Part shown: in pieces, positions 43,201-53,340 of the stretch
Position numbering within the stretch: position 1 is the first letter of the stretch
Layout of the letters: each line of letters opens with the position of its first letter
Source: Pieris napi
Taxonomy: Eukaryota > Arthropoda > Insecta > Lepidoptera > Pieridae
Assembly (NCBI RefSeq): GCF_905475465.1
Contig: NC_062239.1
Location: forward strand, 1-64,000
Direction: 5' to 3'
DNA length: 64,000 nucleotides
Made by a program: the position numbers and the translations under genes
Notes under the pieces: generated by a model
The model's database searches: none
What the model was told of the DNA's origin: nothing
The model's input: only the letters and a program-made list of their open reading frames with translations

Positions 43201-43934
43201 CGGTGCAGCGGAAGGAAACTGAGGTCCTCATTTACAGTGACTCAAGGTCTGCGTTGGATGCGGTTGTGGGGGGACGCTCTTTCGATCCCCTTGTCACCGA
43301 GATTCGCGAACTTCTTATCCAACACTCAGAAAAGAACATCAAACTTTTCTGGGTTAAAGCACACGCGGGGAGGAGGGGGAACGAAAGAGCGGACCAGTTG
43401 GCCAAAGAAGCCACAGGCGCAAAGCAGAAACCGGTCTACGACCGCTGCCCTATATCATATGTTAAAAAGTTAATACGCGAAAACACGGTGCAAAAATGGA
43501 TCACGAAACAGTCCAATGAAACAACCGGGGCGACAACTAGGATGTTCTTGCCCGACCCGGAGACCGCGTACAGAATTGTAAGATCCAAAGGATTTAATCC
43601 TATAATGACTCAAATATTAACAGGGCATGGAGCCTTCGCGGAATACCTCCACCGTTTTAAAATAAAACCAAGTCCCGCATGTGAATGCGACGAAAACGCG
43701 TTACAAACGGTGGAGCATCTCCTAACAGAGTGCCCCATATTCACCATACAAAGACACAATCTGGAGCAGACCGCGGGAATGCGGATAGCGCGTAATGTGC
43801 TGCCCGACATCCTTGCGGGGCACAGATTGGCCTTGGAAAACTTTTGTGAGCGGATTCTGGATCGGACGAGACGATTTAATGGCGCCCAAACTATTGACAA
43901 ACAAAATAATAGTAAGGATACAACAAAAATCTAA
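40206..43934 (+). CDS. Element C ORF2: endonuclease-reverse transcriptase-RNase H
   Basis: Intact frame; the ATG at 40206 (overlapping the ORF1 end by 35 nt) is preferred because it keeps the whole conserved start IKVMQANVQRS; an ATG at 40266 is possible. Counting from 40206: endonuclease with VQEPY, GGDINA near 149-154 and a normal SSDH; RT with KAPGGDGL, RPIGLLPVLGK, SLDIEGAFDNAWW, CVQGSISGP and FADD near 701-704; RNase H with TDGS (Asp near 950), QAEL, SDSRSAL and WVKAHAG...ERADQ; C-terminal CECD...H...C finger. All catalytic residues are present. Role: telomere-targeted nicking and reverse transcription of element RNA. Confidence 0.92.
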   Translation: MCWLEGQYNTAKVLPSKIKVMQANVQRSAVVTEELIFEAKKQGISILLVQEPYIGAVRSMKNYTGTRVYQHTGSGNHIKAAIVILDNNIHITQHPEISSPNMIAISIDTEKGKLNLVSIYFEPYPNPLSPHLQTLKQAIEKLGRRTIVGGDINARNVWWGDRITNERGEEAETTFHSAGLEILNQGGTPTFNTNRGNTLYTSCVDVTVATPDLLGLIVNWRVDQSVTSSDHNAIQFEITSQIKMDDGHARSTRVYNVRKANWTHFRAKFKQLLSEHQLTSHNINTLNSTTLLENTIVQYTQLITDTCDTHIPKIKVQRKHTTPPWWTEELVQMKKNVLKMRRKIRYCSAIRRPTVIERYSKAKQEYLEAVNKNKLESWKSFCEKQDGESLWDGIYRVIRKTNVKQIDQQLVKDGVTLSYQDSAQYLAETFFPEDTSARETLWHTEMRIKAARIEESSHDNNHDPPFTPKELAECAKSFNPKKAPGGDGLTSDICGEAIFADPDVFLALANRCLDLGYFPSIWKKATVIVLKKPGKDDYNQPKSYRPIGLLPVLGKIIEKMMVKRLNWHLIPRLSLKQYGFMPQRGTEDALYTLMRKIKLGLSNKKLITLISLDIEGAFDNAWWPAICVRLTEERCPPNLALLVRNYLGDREVRVVYGGAVAARPTNKGCVQGSISGPTLWNLLLDPLLQTLERAGVYAQAFADDVVLLFESNTALETEKLANDALTQICEWGHKNKLRFAPAKTKAMLMTNKLKYDTPRLNMDGTLIHMSNSVKILGLTIDHKITFSEHINAACNKAIGLYKQVSKAARVSWGLSPEIIKIIYTAVVEPIVLYAANAWADAANKAYIIKKLDTVQRSFAIKICRAYRTTPLSSLRLLSGLLPLDLRAHENKSLYEIKKGYTACEHLKGAEVEIKTPFCKTSHPATAALEYVILSNEELTINGSSLQIYTDGSKTEEGVGAAISLWKGDIEIKSQKLHLAHFCTVYQAELMALKRAAQLAVQRKETEVLIYSDSRSALDAVVGGRSFDPLVTEIRELLIQHSEKNIKLFWVKAHAGRRGNERADQLAKEATGAKQKPVYDRCPISYVKKLIRENTVQKWITKQSNETTGATTRMFLPDPETAYRIVRSKGFNPIMTQILTGHGAFAEYLHRFKIKPSPACECDENALQTVEHLLTECPIFTIQRHNLEQTAGMRIARNVLPDILAGHRLALENFCERILDRTRRFNGAQTIDKQNNSKDTTKI

Positions 43935-45133
43935 AAACACTGTACTCAGAATATGTAATTAATACTTAATAAGTATAATATTAATAATTAATATATAATA
44001 AGTAATTAAACAGAAGTATTATCAAAAGTAAACTCTGAAATAAACGTAAAATTATAATGTGCACAAACTATTAACATATACATAAATTAAAAATAAAAAC
44101 ATGAATATAAGCGTTAGAAAAAGTAAGAATTAAAATAAAGTAAACCAACAAACGCAAAGCCCTAAGTAAGTAATGTATAAAATCACTAACGAATAGCTTC
44201 ATGTGAAGTAAATCAAAAACGCAATATAAGAGAATTAAAAACTAATAAATAAAATAAAGTAAACTAACAAGTATAAATGTTAAGAAAAATAATGTTCAAA
44301 CTAACATGTAAGAGACAAAATGTAAAATAAAAAACATGTTAAAACAAGTATTATGTAAACCATAGATTGAATGTAAATCTATGAGTAAGCGAACTATTTA
44401 GAATCTTAAGAATTAAAATAAAGTAGACTAAGAAGTAAATGTTGAGTAAAATTATGTATAAGAGTAATACGCAAGAAACAAAATGTAAAATAACATGTTA
44501 GAATAATTAATATGTAACCCATAGAACGAATATAAATCTATGGAAAAAGCAATTAGAAACTTAAGAATTAAAATAATGTAAACCAGTAACTATAATATGT
44601 TAAATAAAATAATGTATAAAACTAATATGTAAGAAACAAAATGAAAAATGTAAAACATGTTAAAATAACTAAAATGTAAGCCTTAAAATGAATGTAAATC
44701 TATCAACAAGTGTATTGGAAATTTAATAATTAAAATAGAATAAGCTAAGAAGTATAAATGTTGAGTAAGAACAATGTACAAGACTAATATGCAATAAACA
44801 ATATGTAAAATGAAAAACATGTTAGACTAATTAATATGTAACCATAGAACGATTGTAAATCTATGAATAAGTGAATTAGAAATTTAAGAATTAAAATAAT
44901 GTAAACTAAGAAAAATAAATGTTAAGTAAACATAATGTATAAGACAACCATGTAAGAAACAGAATGTAAAATGAATAATATGTAAGAATAACAAATGTAA
45001 ATGAATGTAATTTTTTGATGAATAAATAAAGCTAAAAAGGTCCTTGATAGGCAAATGTCGAGGGGTGGGTTCGCAGCTCCACGGCCCCGGAGCAGTCGCT
45101 GCCGGGGAGGTAGGCCAAGTAGGCAGGGGCATT
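43935..45133 (+). other. Element C 3'UTR with imperfect tandem repeats of about 160 bp
   Basis: A very AT-rich block recurs about five times between roughly 44090 and 45010, each with (a)gaattaaaataa-gtaaac, an aaaatgtaaaa/acatgtta segment and gtaaatctatg. Non-coding. Ends in the terminal hairpin and poly(A). Confidence 0.75.
45081..45133 (+). promoter_or_regulatory. Terminal GC hairpin plus GTAGGCC motif (C)
   Basis: CCCCGG-AGCAGTCGCTG-CCGGGG stem-loop followed by AGGTAGGCC. The stem and GTAGGCC are the same as in B/D/E/F although the neighbouring 3'UTR is unrelated. Confidence 0.6.
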
Positions 45134-45160
45134 AAAAAAAAAAAAAAAAAAAAAAAAAAA

Positions 45161-45796
45161 CTAACCTAACCTAACCTAACCTAACCTAACCTAACCTAAC
45201 CTAACCTAACCTAACCTAACCTAACCTAACCTAACCTAACCTAACCTAACCTAACCTAACCTAACCTAACCTAACCTAACCTAACCTAACCTAACCTAAC
45301 CTAACCTAACCTAACCTAACCTAACCTAACCTAACCTAACCTAACCTAACCTAACCTAACCTAACCTAACCTAACCTAACCTAACCTAACCTAACCTAAC
45401 CTAACCTAACCTAACCTAACCTAACCTAACCTAACCTAACCTAACCTAACCTAACCTAACCTAACCTAACCTAACCTAACCTAACCTAACCTAACCTAAC
45501 CTAACCTAACCTAACCTAACCTAACCTAACCTAACCTAACCTAACCTAACCTAACCTAACCTAACCTAACCTAACCTAACCTAACCTAACCTAACCTAAC
45601 CTAACCTAACCTAACCTAACCTAACCTAACCTAACCTAACCTAACCTAACCTAACCTAACCTAACCTAACCTAACCTAACCTAACCTAACCTAACCTAAC
45701 CTAACCTAACCTAACCTAACCTAACCTAACCTAACCTAACCTAACCTAACCTAACCTAACCTAACCTAACCTAACCTAACCTAACCTAACCTAACC
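45161..45796. repeat. Telomeric (CCTAA)n tract
   Basis: Longest interior CCTAA array in the window, about 635 bp, apparently perfect. Confidence 0.97.
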
Positions 45797-45966
45797 TGTT
45801 CCTCTCACAAACCCCCCTCCACCCCACAATATAGGTTTTTTCCCCCCACCGCGACAAAATCTTCCCCCCCACCCCCACCCCCTCGAGTTGGGTATCAAAC
45901 GACTCAGCTTGAAGAGGTGAACACACCTGTCCATATTTCAGCCCCCCCTCACCCCCCTTCGCAGAC

Positions 45967-47244
45967 ATGTTACCCAGAACCCCTCCCAAATCATCCAAAT
46001 CCGACATTCTGTCACCTCACACGACCACAGCAGCTGCCAGGCGGTCCCTAGTGGACACCCTGAACCCGTCCTTCGCCCGTTCAGCTCCCCCTGCGGAGTC
46101 TACATACATAGAGATGGCGAGAGACTATAGAAAGAAAGGCTTGGACGCAGTAGCAGCCTCCCGCAACCTAAAGGGTGATCTCAAAACCTCGATCACAGAG
46201 GCAATAAACGGCCTCTTTGGAGTCATCGCCATGCTCGACCCCTCCACCCCCTCCCCTCCCAAACCCCTCACGACACAGGCCACCAATACAACAGTTACAC
46301 CAACTAAAGACACCACACAACAACAACTGTTAGACAAACTCGAGGCCCACTCTCGGTTACTCGATGAATCGAATAAGGCCTTGCAGGAACACACCAGGGT
46401 TATTAAGGCATCCCCTAAACCCGCGCCGCCGGAGATACAACCAGTGTCGGCGGACCCGCATAAGACTCATCAATCCTACGCTAAGGCCGCCGCCACGCCC
46501 AAACCCCCTGCAGGGCCTTCCATCATCGTGTCCGGAGAGGGTCTCGACACAACAGAACAGATACTGACACAAATCAGTAGAACCGTTAATTTCAGAGAGG
46601 GCGGATACGCCCCTTTAAAGGTCACCCCGCTTTCAAAACACAAAATTAAACTCGTTTTCGAAAGAGAAGAGCACAAACTACACACACTTACACGACTACA
46701 AAATAACACAAAAATAAACACTCAAGAGGAAAAGCGCTTAGACCCAATGATTATACTAAAAGGCATAAAGAAAACAATTCCCGAGTTTGAACTCACTAAA
46801 ACAATAAAAGACCAAAACATCACACTAGCTAATCACACATTCACTATAAAATTCATTGCTAACAACAGAAACACTACACTGTACAACGCGGTTCTAAACA
46901 CAACACCCTCTGCCTGGAAGGCGTTCGCCGACCTAGGCAGAGTTAACATAGGGATGCAGCGGGTCCATAGTGACAACTTCTCACCATTTAGGCAGTGTCA
47001 AAACTGCCTAAATTTCGGACACACAAAGAGCCGCTGCCCCAATACCACACCCACATGCGCCAAGTGCTCCGCTCACCATCCTACAGCGGAGTGCAAGGCT
47101 GAAGTACACAACTGCACCAATTGCGCCGAACATAACAAACAATTCAACACCAACACCGGCACTCTACACCGCGCCGACTCAGACAAATGCCCCAAAGTTA
47201 CAGCCATGCGTGCCCGCGTTGAGGCAAAAATTAACTACATCTAA
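45967..47244 (+). CDS. Element D ORF1: Gag-like RNA-binding protein
   Basis: 425 residues, start MLPRTPPKSSKSD, with the same layout as B and F: Ser/Pro-rich N-terminus, helical block YIEMARDYRKKGLDAVAASRN, coiled-coil region LLDKLEAHSRLLDESNKALQ, and C-terminal knuckles CQNCLNFGHTKSRC, CAKCSAHHPTAEC, CTNC...H...C. The first ~130 residues resemble F ORF1; from LLDESNKALQEH onward the protein is almost identical to E ORF1, a sharp mosaic. It stops at 47242-47244 and is followed by aaacatacac where B and F have the ORF2 ATG (aacatgcac), so the ORF2 start codon is mutated. Likely function: packaging its own and possibly B/F-type RNA. Confidence 0.9.
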   Translation: MLPRTPPKSSKSDILSPHTTTAAARRSLVDTLNPSFARSAPPAESTYIEMARDYRKKGLDAVAASRNLKGDLKTSITEAINGLFGVIAMLDPSTPSPPKPLTTQATNTTVTPTKDTTQQQLLDKLEAHSRLLDESNKALQEHTRVIKASPKPAPPEIQPVSADPHKTHQSYAKAAATPKPPAGPSIIVSGEGLDTTEQILTQISRTVNFREGGYAPLKVTPLSKHKIKLVFEREEHKLHTLTRLQNNTKINTQEEKRLDPMIILKGIKKTIPEFELTKTIKDQNITLANHTFTIKFIANNRNTTLYNAVLNTTPSAWKAFADLGRVNIGMQRVHSDNFSPFRQCQNCLNFGHTKSRCPNTTPTCAKCSAHHPTAECKAEVHNCTNCAEHNKQFNTNTGTLHRADSDKCPKVTAMRARVEAKINYI

Positions 47245-47420
47245 AACATACACAAAACACTAATTTCACATTAAACAACACAATTACACTCTGAATCAAA
47301 CACTTACATTAACAGCGACCTCAACGCGCAGCACTTTCACTGGGGCATTTGTCTGCCTACACAAAACCTCTTACAAACTAAAAACGATTAAATTCACGAC
47401 GACCTTTACACGCTGCACCT
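47245..47420 (+). pseudogene. Element D: decayed start of ORF2
   Basis: Immediately after ORF1 the sequence tracks the first codons of B/F ORF2 with ATG changed to ATA. A segment near 47311-47350 (gcgacctcaacgcgcagcac...ctggggca) resembles the GGDFNAWHQLWG coding stretch of the endonuclease. No frame survives. The same remnant is present in E. Homology is by eye and short. Confidence 0.5.
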
Positions 47421-48099
47421 CCTCTAGGGCACCTATCCACACAAAAACACAAAAACATCCACAATCCTTACCCCTCATTAAACAACACAACCCTTCCCAA
47501 CCTTGTGTGCTCTATCAAAGCTTACAATGATATTTTATATTTTACATTCTCAATCAATAATTAATTTGCAAATAATCCACCCTCACCCCTACAAAAATAC
47601 AAAAATGTATAAAGTTACCTCTATTCATCTATTACCTTTTACACTTTTTACAACTATAATACCCACTATCTTAACTATACTATTTAACTTCGATTCAATT
47701 ATCAACTACTACTAACCTATGTTAGACTATAATCTCAATTGTATTCATTTTATTTTTCATTAAACAATAAATTTAATTCCTACTTTACTGCATTAATACC
47801 ATTTGTACTAAACAAATTGACTCGATTCTAATTTTACTATAAGTTCAATTCTATTCCATTGTATATTTTTATTTTACTATAATCTCAACTCTATTTCACT
47901 GTACGACTAATACCATTTGTATAACTAGTTACAGATCATTTTAGTCTCGATCTGTAACTAGTTACGGTTTATTTCACTACTAGGTTTAATATATACATGC
48001 ACAATTCACTATAGCTTATCTCTGATTAAATTTAACCTTGTATTAACTGTAAATATAAAAAACTTTCCTATGTTTAATAATGTAAAACTTTTCTGTGTA
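47421..48099 (+). other. Element D non-coding region downstream of ORF1
   Basis: AT-rich, matches E (52680-53330) with small differences. A short frame (70 residues near 47503-47715) has no recognisable feature and is not conserved in E, so I do not call a gene. Confidence 0.6.
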
Positions 48100-49610
48100 A
48101 TATTAAAGGCTTGTGTTAAGAAGAGGGCTTAAACTGGGAGGCTGAGGGTCGGTTATTGTATCCTATAGCAGAATCGACCCTCAACAACCTACCCGTGTCC
48201 AACTCTAAACACCTGCATAATTATCAGCCCAATTAATTATAGCTCATCCTTGCTTAAATTTAGCATTATATCAACGGTATGGGTAAATGTAGAACTTTCT
48301 TATGCCTAAAAATATAAAACTTTTCTCTGTGTAATATTAATGTTGGTGACAAGTAGCGGACTTAAACCGGGCGGCTGAGGGTCGGTTATTGTATCTAATA
48401 GCAGATCCGGCCCTCAACAACCTTCCCGTGTCCAACGCTAAACACTTGCATAATTATAAGCGCAATTAATCATAATTCATCTTTGTTTAAATTTAGCTTT
48501 GTATCAACTGTAAAAGTAAATGTCAAACTTTTTATTTTTTCTTTATTCTTTATGTTTAATAATGTTAAACTTTTCTTTGTGTAATACTAAATGTTGGTGT
48601 TAAGTAGCGGGCTTAAACCGGGCGGCTGAGGGTCGGTTATTGTATCTAATAGCAGATCCGGCCCTCAACAACCTTCCCGTGTCCTACGCTAAACACCTGC
48701 ATAATTATAAGCGCAATTAATCATAATTCATCTTTGTTCAAATTTAGCTTTGTATCAACTGTAAAAGTAAATGTAAAACTTTTTATTTTTTCTTTATGTT
48801 TAATAATGTTAAACTTTTCTTTGTGTAATACTAAATGCTGGTGTTAAGTAGCGGGCTTAAACCGGGCGGCTGAGGGTCGGTTATTGTATCTAATAGCAGA
48901 TCCGGCCCTCAACAACCTTCCCGTGTCCAACGCTAAACACTTGCATAATTATAAGCGCAATTAATCATAATTCATCTTTGTTCAAATTTAGCTTTGTATC
49001 AACTGTAAAAGTAAATGTAAAACTTTTATTTTTTCTTTATTCTTTATGTTTAATAATGTTAAACTTTTCTTTGTGTAATACTAAATGTTGTGTTAAGTAG
49101 CGGGCTTAAACCGGGCGGCTGAGGGTCGGTTATTGTATCTAATAGCAGAACCGACCCTCAACAACCTACCCGTGTCCTACTCTAACACCTGCATAGCTAT
49201 TTATAAGCGCAATTACTAAAGCATATCTCTGCTTAAATTAAGTTTTGCATTGCCCAACGATGATGTATAGATTAAACTGTTTTCTTTGTTCAATATGTGC
49301 TGGTATTAAGAAGCGGACTTAAATTGGGCGGCTGAGGGAAGGTTATTGTATCTAATAGCAGAACCAACCCTCATCAACCGACCCGCGTTCAATTCTTAAT
49401 ACTGGAATAATTATAAACACAATTTATTTAGTCTAATAGTAAAACATTTTTTTGTAATAACCTACTTACTTAAGTACAAATAATTTATAAAAATGTTTAC
49501 TTTCACTTTATATAATTACTAGTTTTAAGACGCGGACTCTGTTAAGGTGGTTGAGGGAAAAGAATTGTATCAAATAGCAAAACCAACCCTCAACCACCTA
49601 ATTCACGCCC
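48100..49610 (+). repeat. Element D 3'UTR: seven tandem hairpin-bearing repeats
   Basis: Hairpin cores at about 48123-48200, 48356-48432, 48607-48684, 48850-48927, 49099-49176, 49312-49389 and 49529-49610. Each has gcgg(g/a)ctt on the left, a stem such as GAGGGTCGGTT/AACCGACCCTC, a loop containing ATTGTATC-AATAGCA, and cccgtgtcc on the right. Units are about 215-250 bp. The last one is of the B/F type. Confidence 0.85.
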
Positions 49611-49671
49611 AATGTATATATTTGTTTTTACATCAATAAAGACTTCAAGCTGTACTTTAGCTTAGCTTCCT

Positions 49672-49714
49672 CGGCCCCGGGGCGTTAGTCGCCGGGGATG
49701 GTAGGCCTACTAAC

Positions 49715-49718
<4 letters not shown>
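49672..49718 (+). promoter_or_regulatory. Terminal GC hairpin plus GTAGGCC motif (D)
   Basis: CCCCGG-N11-CCGGGG then ATGGTAGGCC directly before the poly(A), as in B, E and F, so D keeps the 3' end of the autonomous elements. Confidence 0.6.
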
Positions 49719-49764
<46 letters not shown>

Positions 49765-49767
<3 letters not shown>

Positions 49768-49811
49768 AACCTAACCTAACCTAACCTAACCTAACCTAAC
49801 CTAACCTAACC
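49765..49811. repeat. Telomeric (CCTAA)n tract
   Basis: Short CCTAA stretch of about nine units between D and E. Confidence 0.95.
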
Positions 49812-51180
49812 GTCCAAGTCCGCGTCCAAACGCCACCCGAAACGGTCGAATCCACGTCGCTCCGCGCCTTGAAAAAGTCTAAAAAATTCAAAAAAGTGGT
49901 ATTTCGTGAGATATAAGTGAAGTGTTACATATCGTTAGATGCATGCGCGCTATCGCGATCTATCTTTTAAATTCAGTTTTCTAAGTTTACGTTTTATATT
50001 TTATTTATTCAAAAAACATTTAAATTTTCTGTTTTTTGAACTTTAAAAATAGTGTTTACAACTTAAAAATTCATAGTGCAGTTCAGTGTTGTAGAGCAAA
50101 TTACGCTCTACATTTCGACATAAAATTTGAGTCTAAGGACTCAAAACTGAGGATTTTAGAGCCAAAAAACCGCTAAAAGGTAAATAACTTTTGAATAAGA
50201 TCTGTGACAATACAATTTTATAAGTGCATTAGATAGCCCTTTTCAAGACCTATCGTTTGATATGAAGTTCAAAATTTTTGGATAAGAAACAGATTTTTAA
50301 GGGAGAAAAAACAACTGGAATTTTCTTCCTAGCTTGTAGCCCCACTAGATACAAACACACAAACAAGTGAATACATCTCAAAGATTCGCTAGACGAAGGG
50401 CTATCATCTGACATAACTTTTATAAAAATCCAATAATAAATATCCCTTCAAACCTGAAGAAAACTGGTTTTTGGGTGTGAACCACCCCCAAACATTACAC
50501 CACAAACACAAAATTATCACGAAGACAGAGAACAAAAAATTAGCAATCGATTGACACCAGGATCGGTAACATTCGCCCAACAACATAGGAGCTACGATCA
50601 GAAATAGCCTGGAATCCAGGGTTTCCAGGGGATCCCGACCTTTCAAAAATCGGAAACCACCACCATCTTATAGCCCGCACAAGACTCCATCGGACCAACA
50701 ACAAATCTGAAAGCACACATTTACACCTGCCCAACTGGACACCAAGTCACCAGGCGACCAGCTGGAACAGCTCAAACTCCATCTCCACTGGAAAGTCCTC
50801 GACGAGGGCTTCCAGAAAATACCCAACACCAGCACCCTCCGAAGATTATCAAGCAAGCGATCCTTCATAGTAAAATCAGGTAGGGTGGATCACCAGCCCC
50901 ATATTTGAAAATTTTTAACATTCCCAAATTTTTATCCTAAACCCGTCGAGCTTGGGCTTATTTTAACCGGCTCGGCGAGCTCTATTTGATAGTGTACAGT
51001 GTTCCCCTCAAAAACCCCCCTCCACCCCACAATACAGGTTTTTACCCCCCACCCTGACAAAATCTTCCCCCCCCACCCCCACCCCCTCGAGTTGGGTATC
51101 AAACGACTCAGCTCGAAGAGGTGAATACACCTGTCCACATTTCAGCCCCCCCTCGACCCCCCTCACCCTCCACCAGCAAA
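49812..51180 (+). other. Element E 5'UTR
   Basis: First ~170 nt nearly identical to B, later parts diverged but colinear (aggtagggtggatcaccagcccc; the C-rich 170 nt before ORF1). GGTCG lies near +30 and the shared 10-mer near +46. Non-coding. Confidence 0.75.
49857..49866 (+). promoter_or_regulatory. Shared 5'-end 10-mer TCGCTCCGCG (E)
   Basis: At about +46 to +55 from the boundary called here (E has a 5-nt gtcca extension relative to B). Confidence 0.5.
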
Positions 51181-52491
51181 ATGTTACCCCGAACTCCACC
51201 CAAACCAACAAACAAAGCCTCTACTCCCTCTACGTCCTCAACTCCAGCAAGACGGACCTTGGTAGAGATGTTGAGCCCAGCCTTCACTCGCGATAAATGC
51301 CCATCCGAGTCGGCTCACATGGAAATGGCCAAAGAATATAGGCAGACAGGCTTACAAGCTCTCGCTGACTCCCGCAACTTAAAAAGGGAACTAAAAACTG
51401 CAATCACAGAGGCAATCGAAGGCCTCTTCGGAGTAGTCGGCCTCATTGACCCCTCACCTACCACCCGCCCCAACCCTCCCACCCCCGCACCGCACATACC
51501 ACAGGCAACCAAAGCCACGATTACACCTCCAACGACTACACCGCCAACCGACACACAAATACACACCACACAACTAATACAAAAACTCGAGGCTCACTCT
51601 CGACTACTCGATGAATCGAATAAGGCCTTGCAGGAACACACCAGGGTTCTAAAGGAATCCCCTAAACCCGCGCCGTCGGAGATACAACCAGTGTCGGCGG
51701 GCCCGCGTAATATTCATCAATCCTACGCTAAGGCCGCCGCCACGCCCAAACCCCCTGCAGGGCCTTCCATCATCGTGTCCGGAGAGGGTCTCGACACAAC
51801 AGAACAGATACTGACACAAATCAGTAGAACCGTTAATTTCAGAGAGGGCGGATACGCCCCTTTAAAGGTCACCCCGCTTTCAAAACACAAAATTAAACTC
51901 GTTTTCGAAAGAGAAGAGCACAAACTACACACACTTACACGACTACAAAATAACACAAAAATAAACACTCAAGAGGAAAAGCGCTTAGACCCAATGATTA
52001 TACTAAAAGGCATAAAGAAAACAATTCCCGAATTCGAACTTACTAAAACAATAAAAGACCAAAACATCACACTAGCTAATCACACATTTACTATAAAATT
52101 CATTGCTAACAACAGAAACACTACACTGTACAACGCGGTTCTAAACACAACACCCTCTGCCTGGAAGGCGTTCGCCGACCTAGGCAGAGTTAACATAGGG
52201 ATGCAGCGGGTCCATAGTGACAACTTCTCACCATTTAGGCAGTGTCAAAACTGCCTAAATTTCGGACACACAAAGAGCCGCTGCCCCAACACCACACCCA
52301 CATGCGCCAAGTGCTCCGCTCACCATCCTACAGCGGAGTGCAAGGCCGAAGTACACAATTGCACCAATTGCGCAGAACATAACAAACAATTCAACACCAA
52401 CACCGGCACTCTACACCGCGCCGACTCAGACAAATGCCCCAAAGTCACAGCTATGCGTGCCCGCGTTGAGGCAAAAATTAACTACATTTAA
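51181..52491 (+). CDS. Element E ORF1: Gag-like RNA-binding protein
   Basis: 436 residues from MLPRTPPKPTNKAS; an open frame extends 20 codons further upstream but only from a GTG. Layout as in B/D/F, with a distinct Ser/Thr/Pro-rich N-terminus and a longer Pro/Thr linker (about residues 100-135). The probable coiled coil is LIQKLEAHSRLLDESNKALQ and the knuckles are CQNCLNFGHTKSRC, CAKCSAHHPTAEC and CTNC...H...C. From LLDESNKALQ onward it is nearly identical to D ORF1. The reading frame is kept perfectly open although the element lacks ORF2. It is followed by taaaacatgcac, which still has an ATG, but no endonuclease frame follows. Confidence 0.9.
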   Translation: MLPRTPPKPTNKASTPSTSSTPARRTLVEMLSPAFTRDKCPSESAHMEMAKEYRQTGLQALADSRNLKRELKTAITEAIEGLFGVVGLIDPSPTTRPNPPTPAPHIPQATKATITPPTTTPPTDTQIHTTQLIQKLEAHSRLLDESNKALQEHTRVLKESPKPAPSEIQPVSAGPRNIHQSYAKAAATPKPPAGPSIIVSGEGLDTTEQILTQISRTVNFREGGYAPLKVTPLSKHKIKLVFEREEHKLHTLTRLQNNTKINTQEEKRLDPMIILKGIKKTIPEFELTKTIKDQNITLANHTFTIKFIANNRNTTLYNAVLNTTPSAWKAFADLGRVNIGMQRVHSDNFSPFRQCQNCLNFGHTKSRCPNTTPTCAKCSAHHPTAECKAEVHNCTNCAEHNKQFNTNTGTLHRADSDKCPKVTAMRARVEAKINYI

Positions 52492-52680
52492 AACATGCAC
52501 AAAACACTAATTTCACATTAAACAACACAATTACACACTGAATTAAACACTCACATTAATCGCGACCTCAACGCGCAGCACTCGCACTGGAGCATTTGTC
52601 TACCTATACAAAACCTCCTTTAAAATCGAAAACGACAAAATTTTCAACGACCTTTACACGCTGCACCTCCTCTAGGTTAC
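52492..52680 (+). pseudogene. Element E: decayed start of ORF2
   Basis: Keeps ATGCACAAAA as at the start of B/F ORF2, then stops follow. A segment near 52558-52598 (cgcgacctcaacgcgcagca) resembles the endonuclease GGDFNAWH region, as in D. Non-functional. Confidence 0.5.
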
Positions 52681-53340
52681 CTACACTAAAACACGAAAAC
52701 AACCACAATCCCTACCCCTTATTAAACAACACAACCCTTCCCAAACCTCGTGTGCTCTATCAAAGCTAACAAAGATATTTCATATCTTATACTCACACTT
52801 AATAATTAATCTGCAAGTAATCCACCCTCACCCGTACAAAATGTATAAAGTTACTTCTATTCATATATTACCTTTTACTCTTTTTACAATTATAATACCC
52901 AACATTTAATATTTAACTTAACTTCGATTCAATTACTAACTACCACTAACTGATGTTAAACTTTAATCACAAATTTATTCCTACTATTTTTCATTAAATA
53001 GGAAATTCTAATCCCACTTTACTGTGTAAATATCATCTGTACTAAACATAATTAATTATATTGATCCCATTTCTATATATCTTTTTTTTTTTTTTTATAT
53101 ACTATAAGTTTAATACCATTTCATTGTGTATTCTTGTTTAACTATAATTTTAACTCTACTTCACTTCATTTGTAATCTCGTTTGTGTAACTAGTTACGGA
53201 TTATCCTATTACTAGGTTTAATATATACAAACACAATTCACTATAGATTATCCCTGTTTGAGTTTAACCTTGTATCAACTGTATGTGTAAATGTAAAACT
53301 TTCTATGTTTAATATTGAAAATTTTTTCTTTGTAACATTA
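52681..53340 (+). other. Element E non-coding region downstream of ORF1
   Basis: AT-rich, colinear with D 47421-48099, contains a T-run near 53080. No credible gene. Confidence 0.6.

Larger units (their letters stand above)
35992..45160 (+). mobile_element. C: full-length TRAS-like element of a second family
   Basis: Starts aaccgtcgcactcccc after CTAACC and ends with a 27-nt poly(A) (45134-45160) joined to CTAACC. It is 9.2 kb long because of a repeat-rich 2.9-kb 5'UTR and a 1.2-kb repetitive 3'UTR. Both ORFs are open. ORF2 is closer to element A than to B/F. It is the only copy of this type in the window. Confidence 0.9.
45797..49764 (+). mobile_element. D: ORF1-only TRAS-like element, 5'-truncated
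   Basis: Begins gttcctctcacaaacc, equal to B at about 29710, after CTAACCT, so it lacks most of the 5'UTR. It has an intact ORF1, no ORF2, a 2.5-kb non-coding 3' region with seven hairpin repeats, the terminal hairpin, and a poly(A) at 49719-49764 joined to CCTAACC. The same architecture in E shows this is a family and not a one-off deletion. Confidence 0.9.

Noticed and set aside
47503..47715. Small 70-residue frame in the D 3' region
   Set aside because: Hydrophobic AT-rich translation, not kept in E, no recognisable start context or motif.
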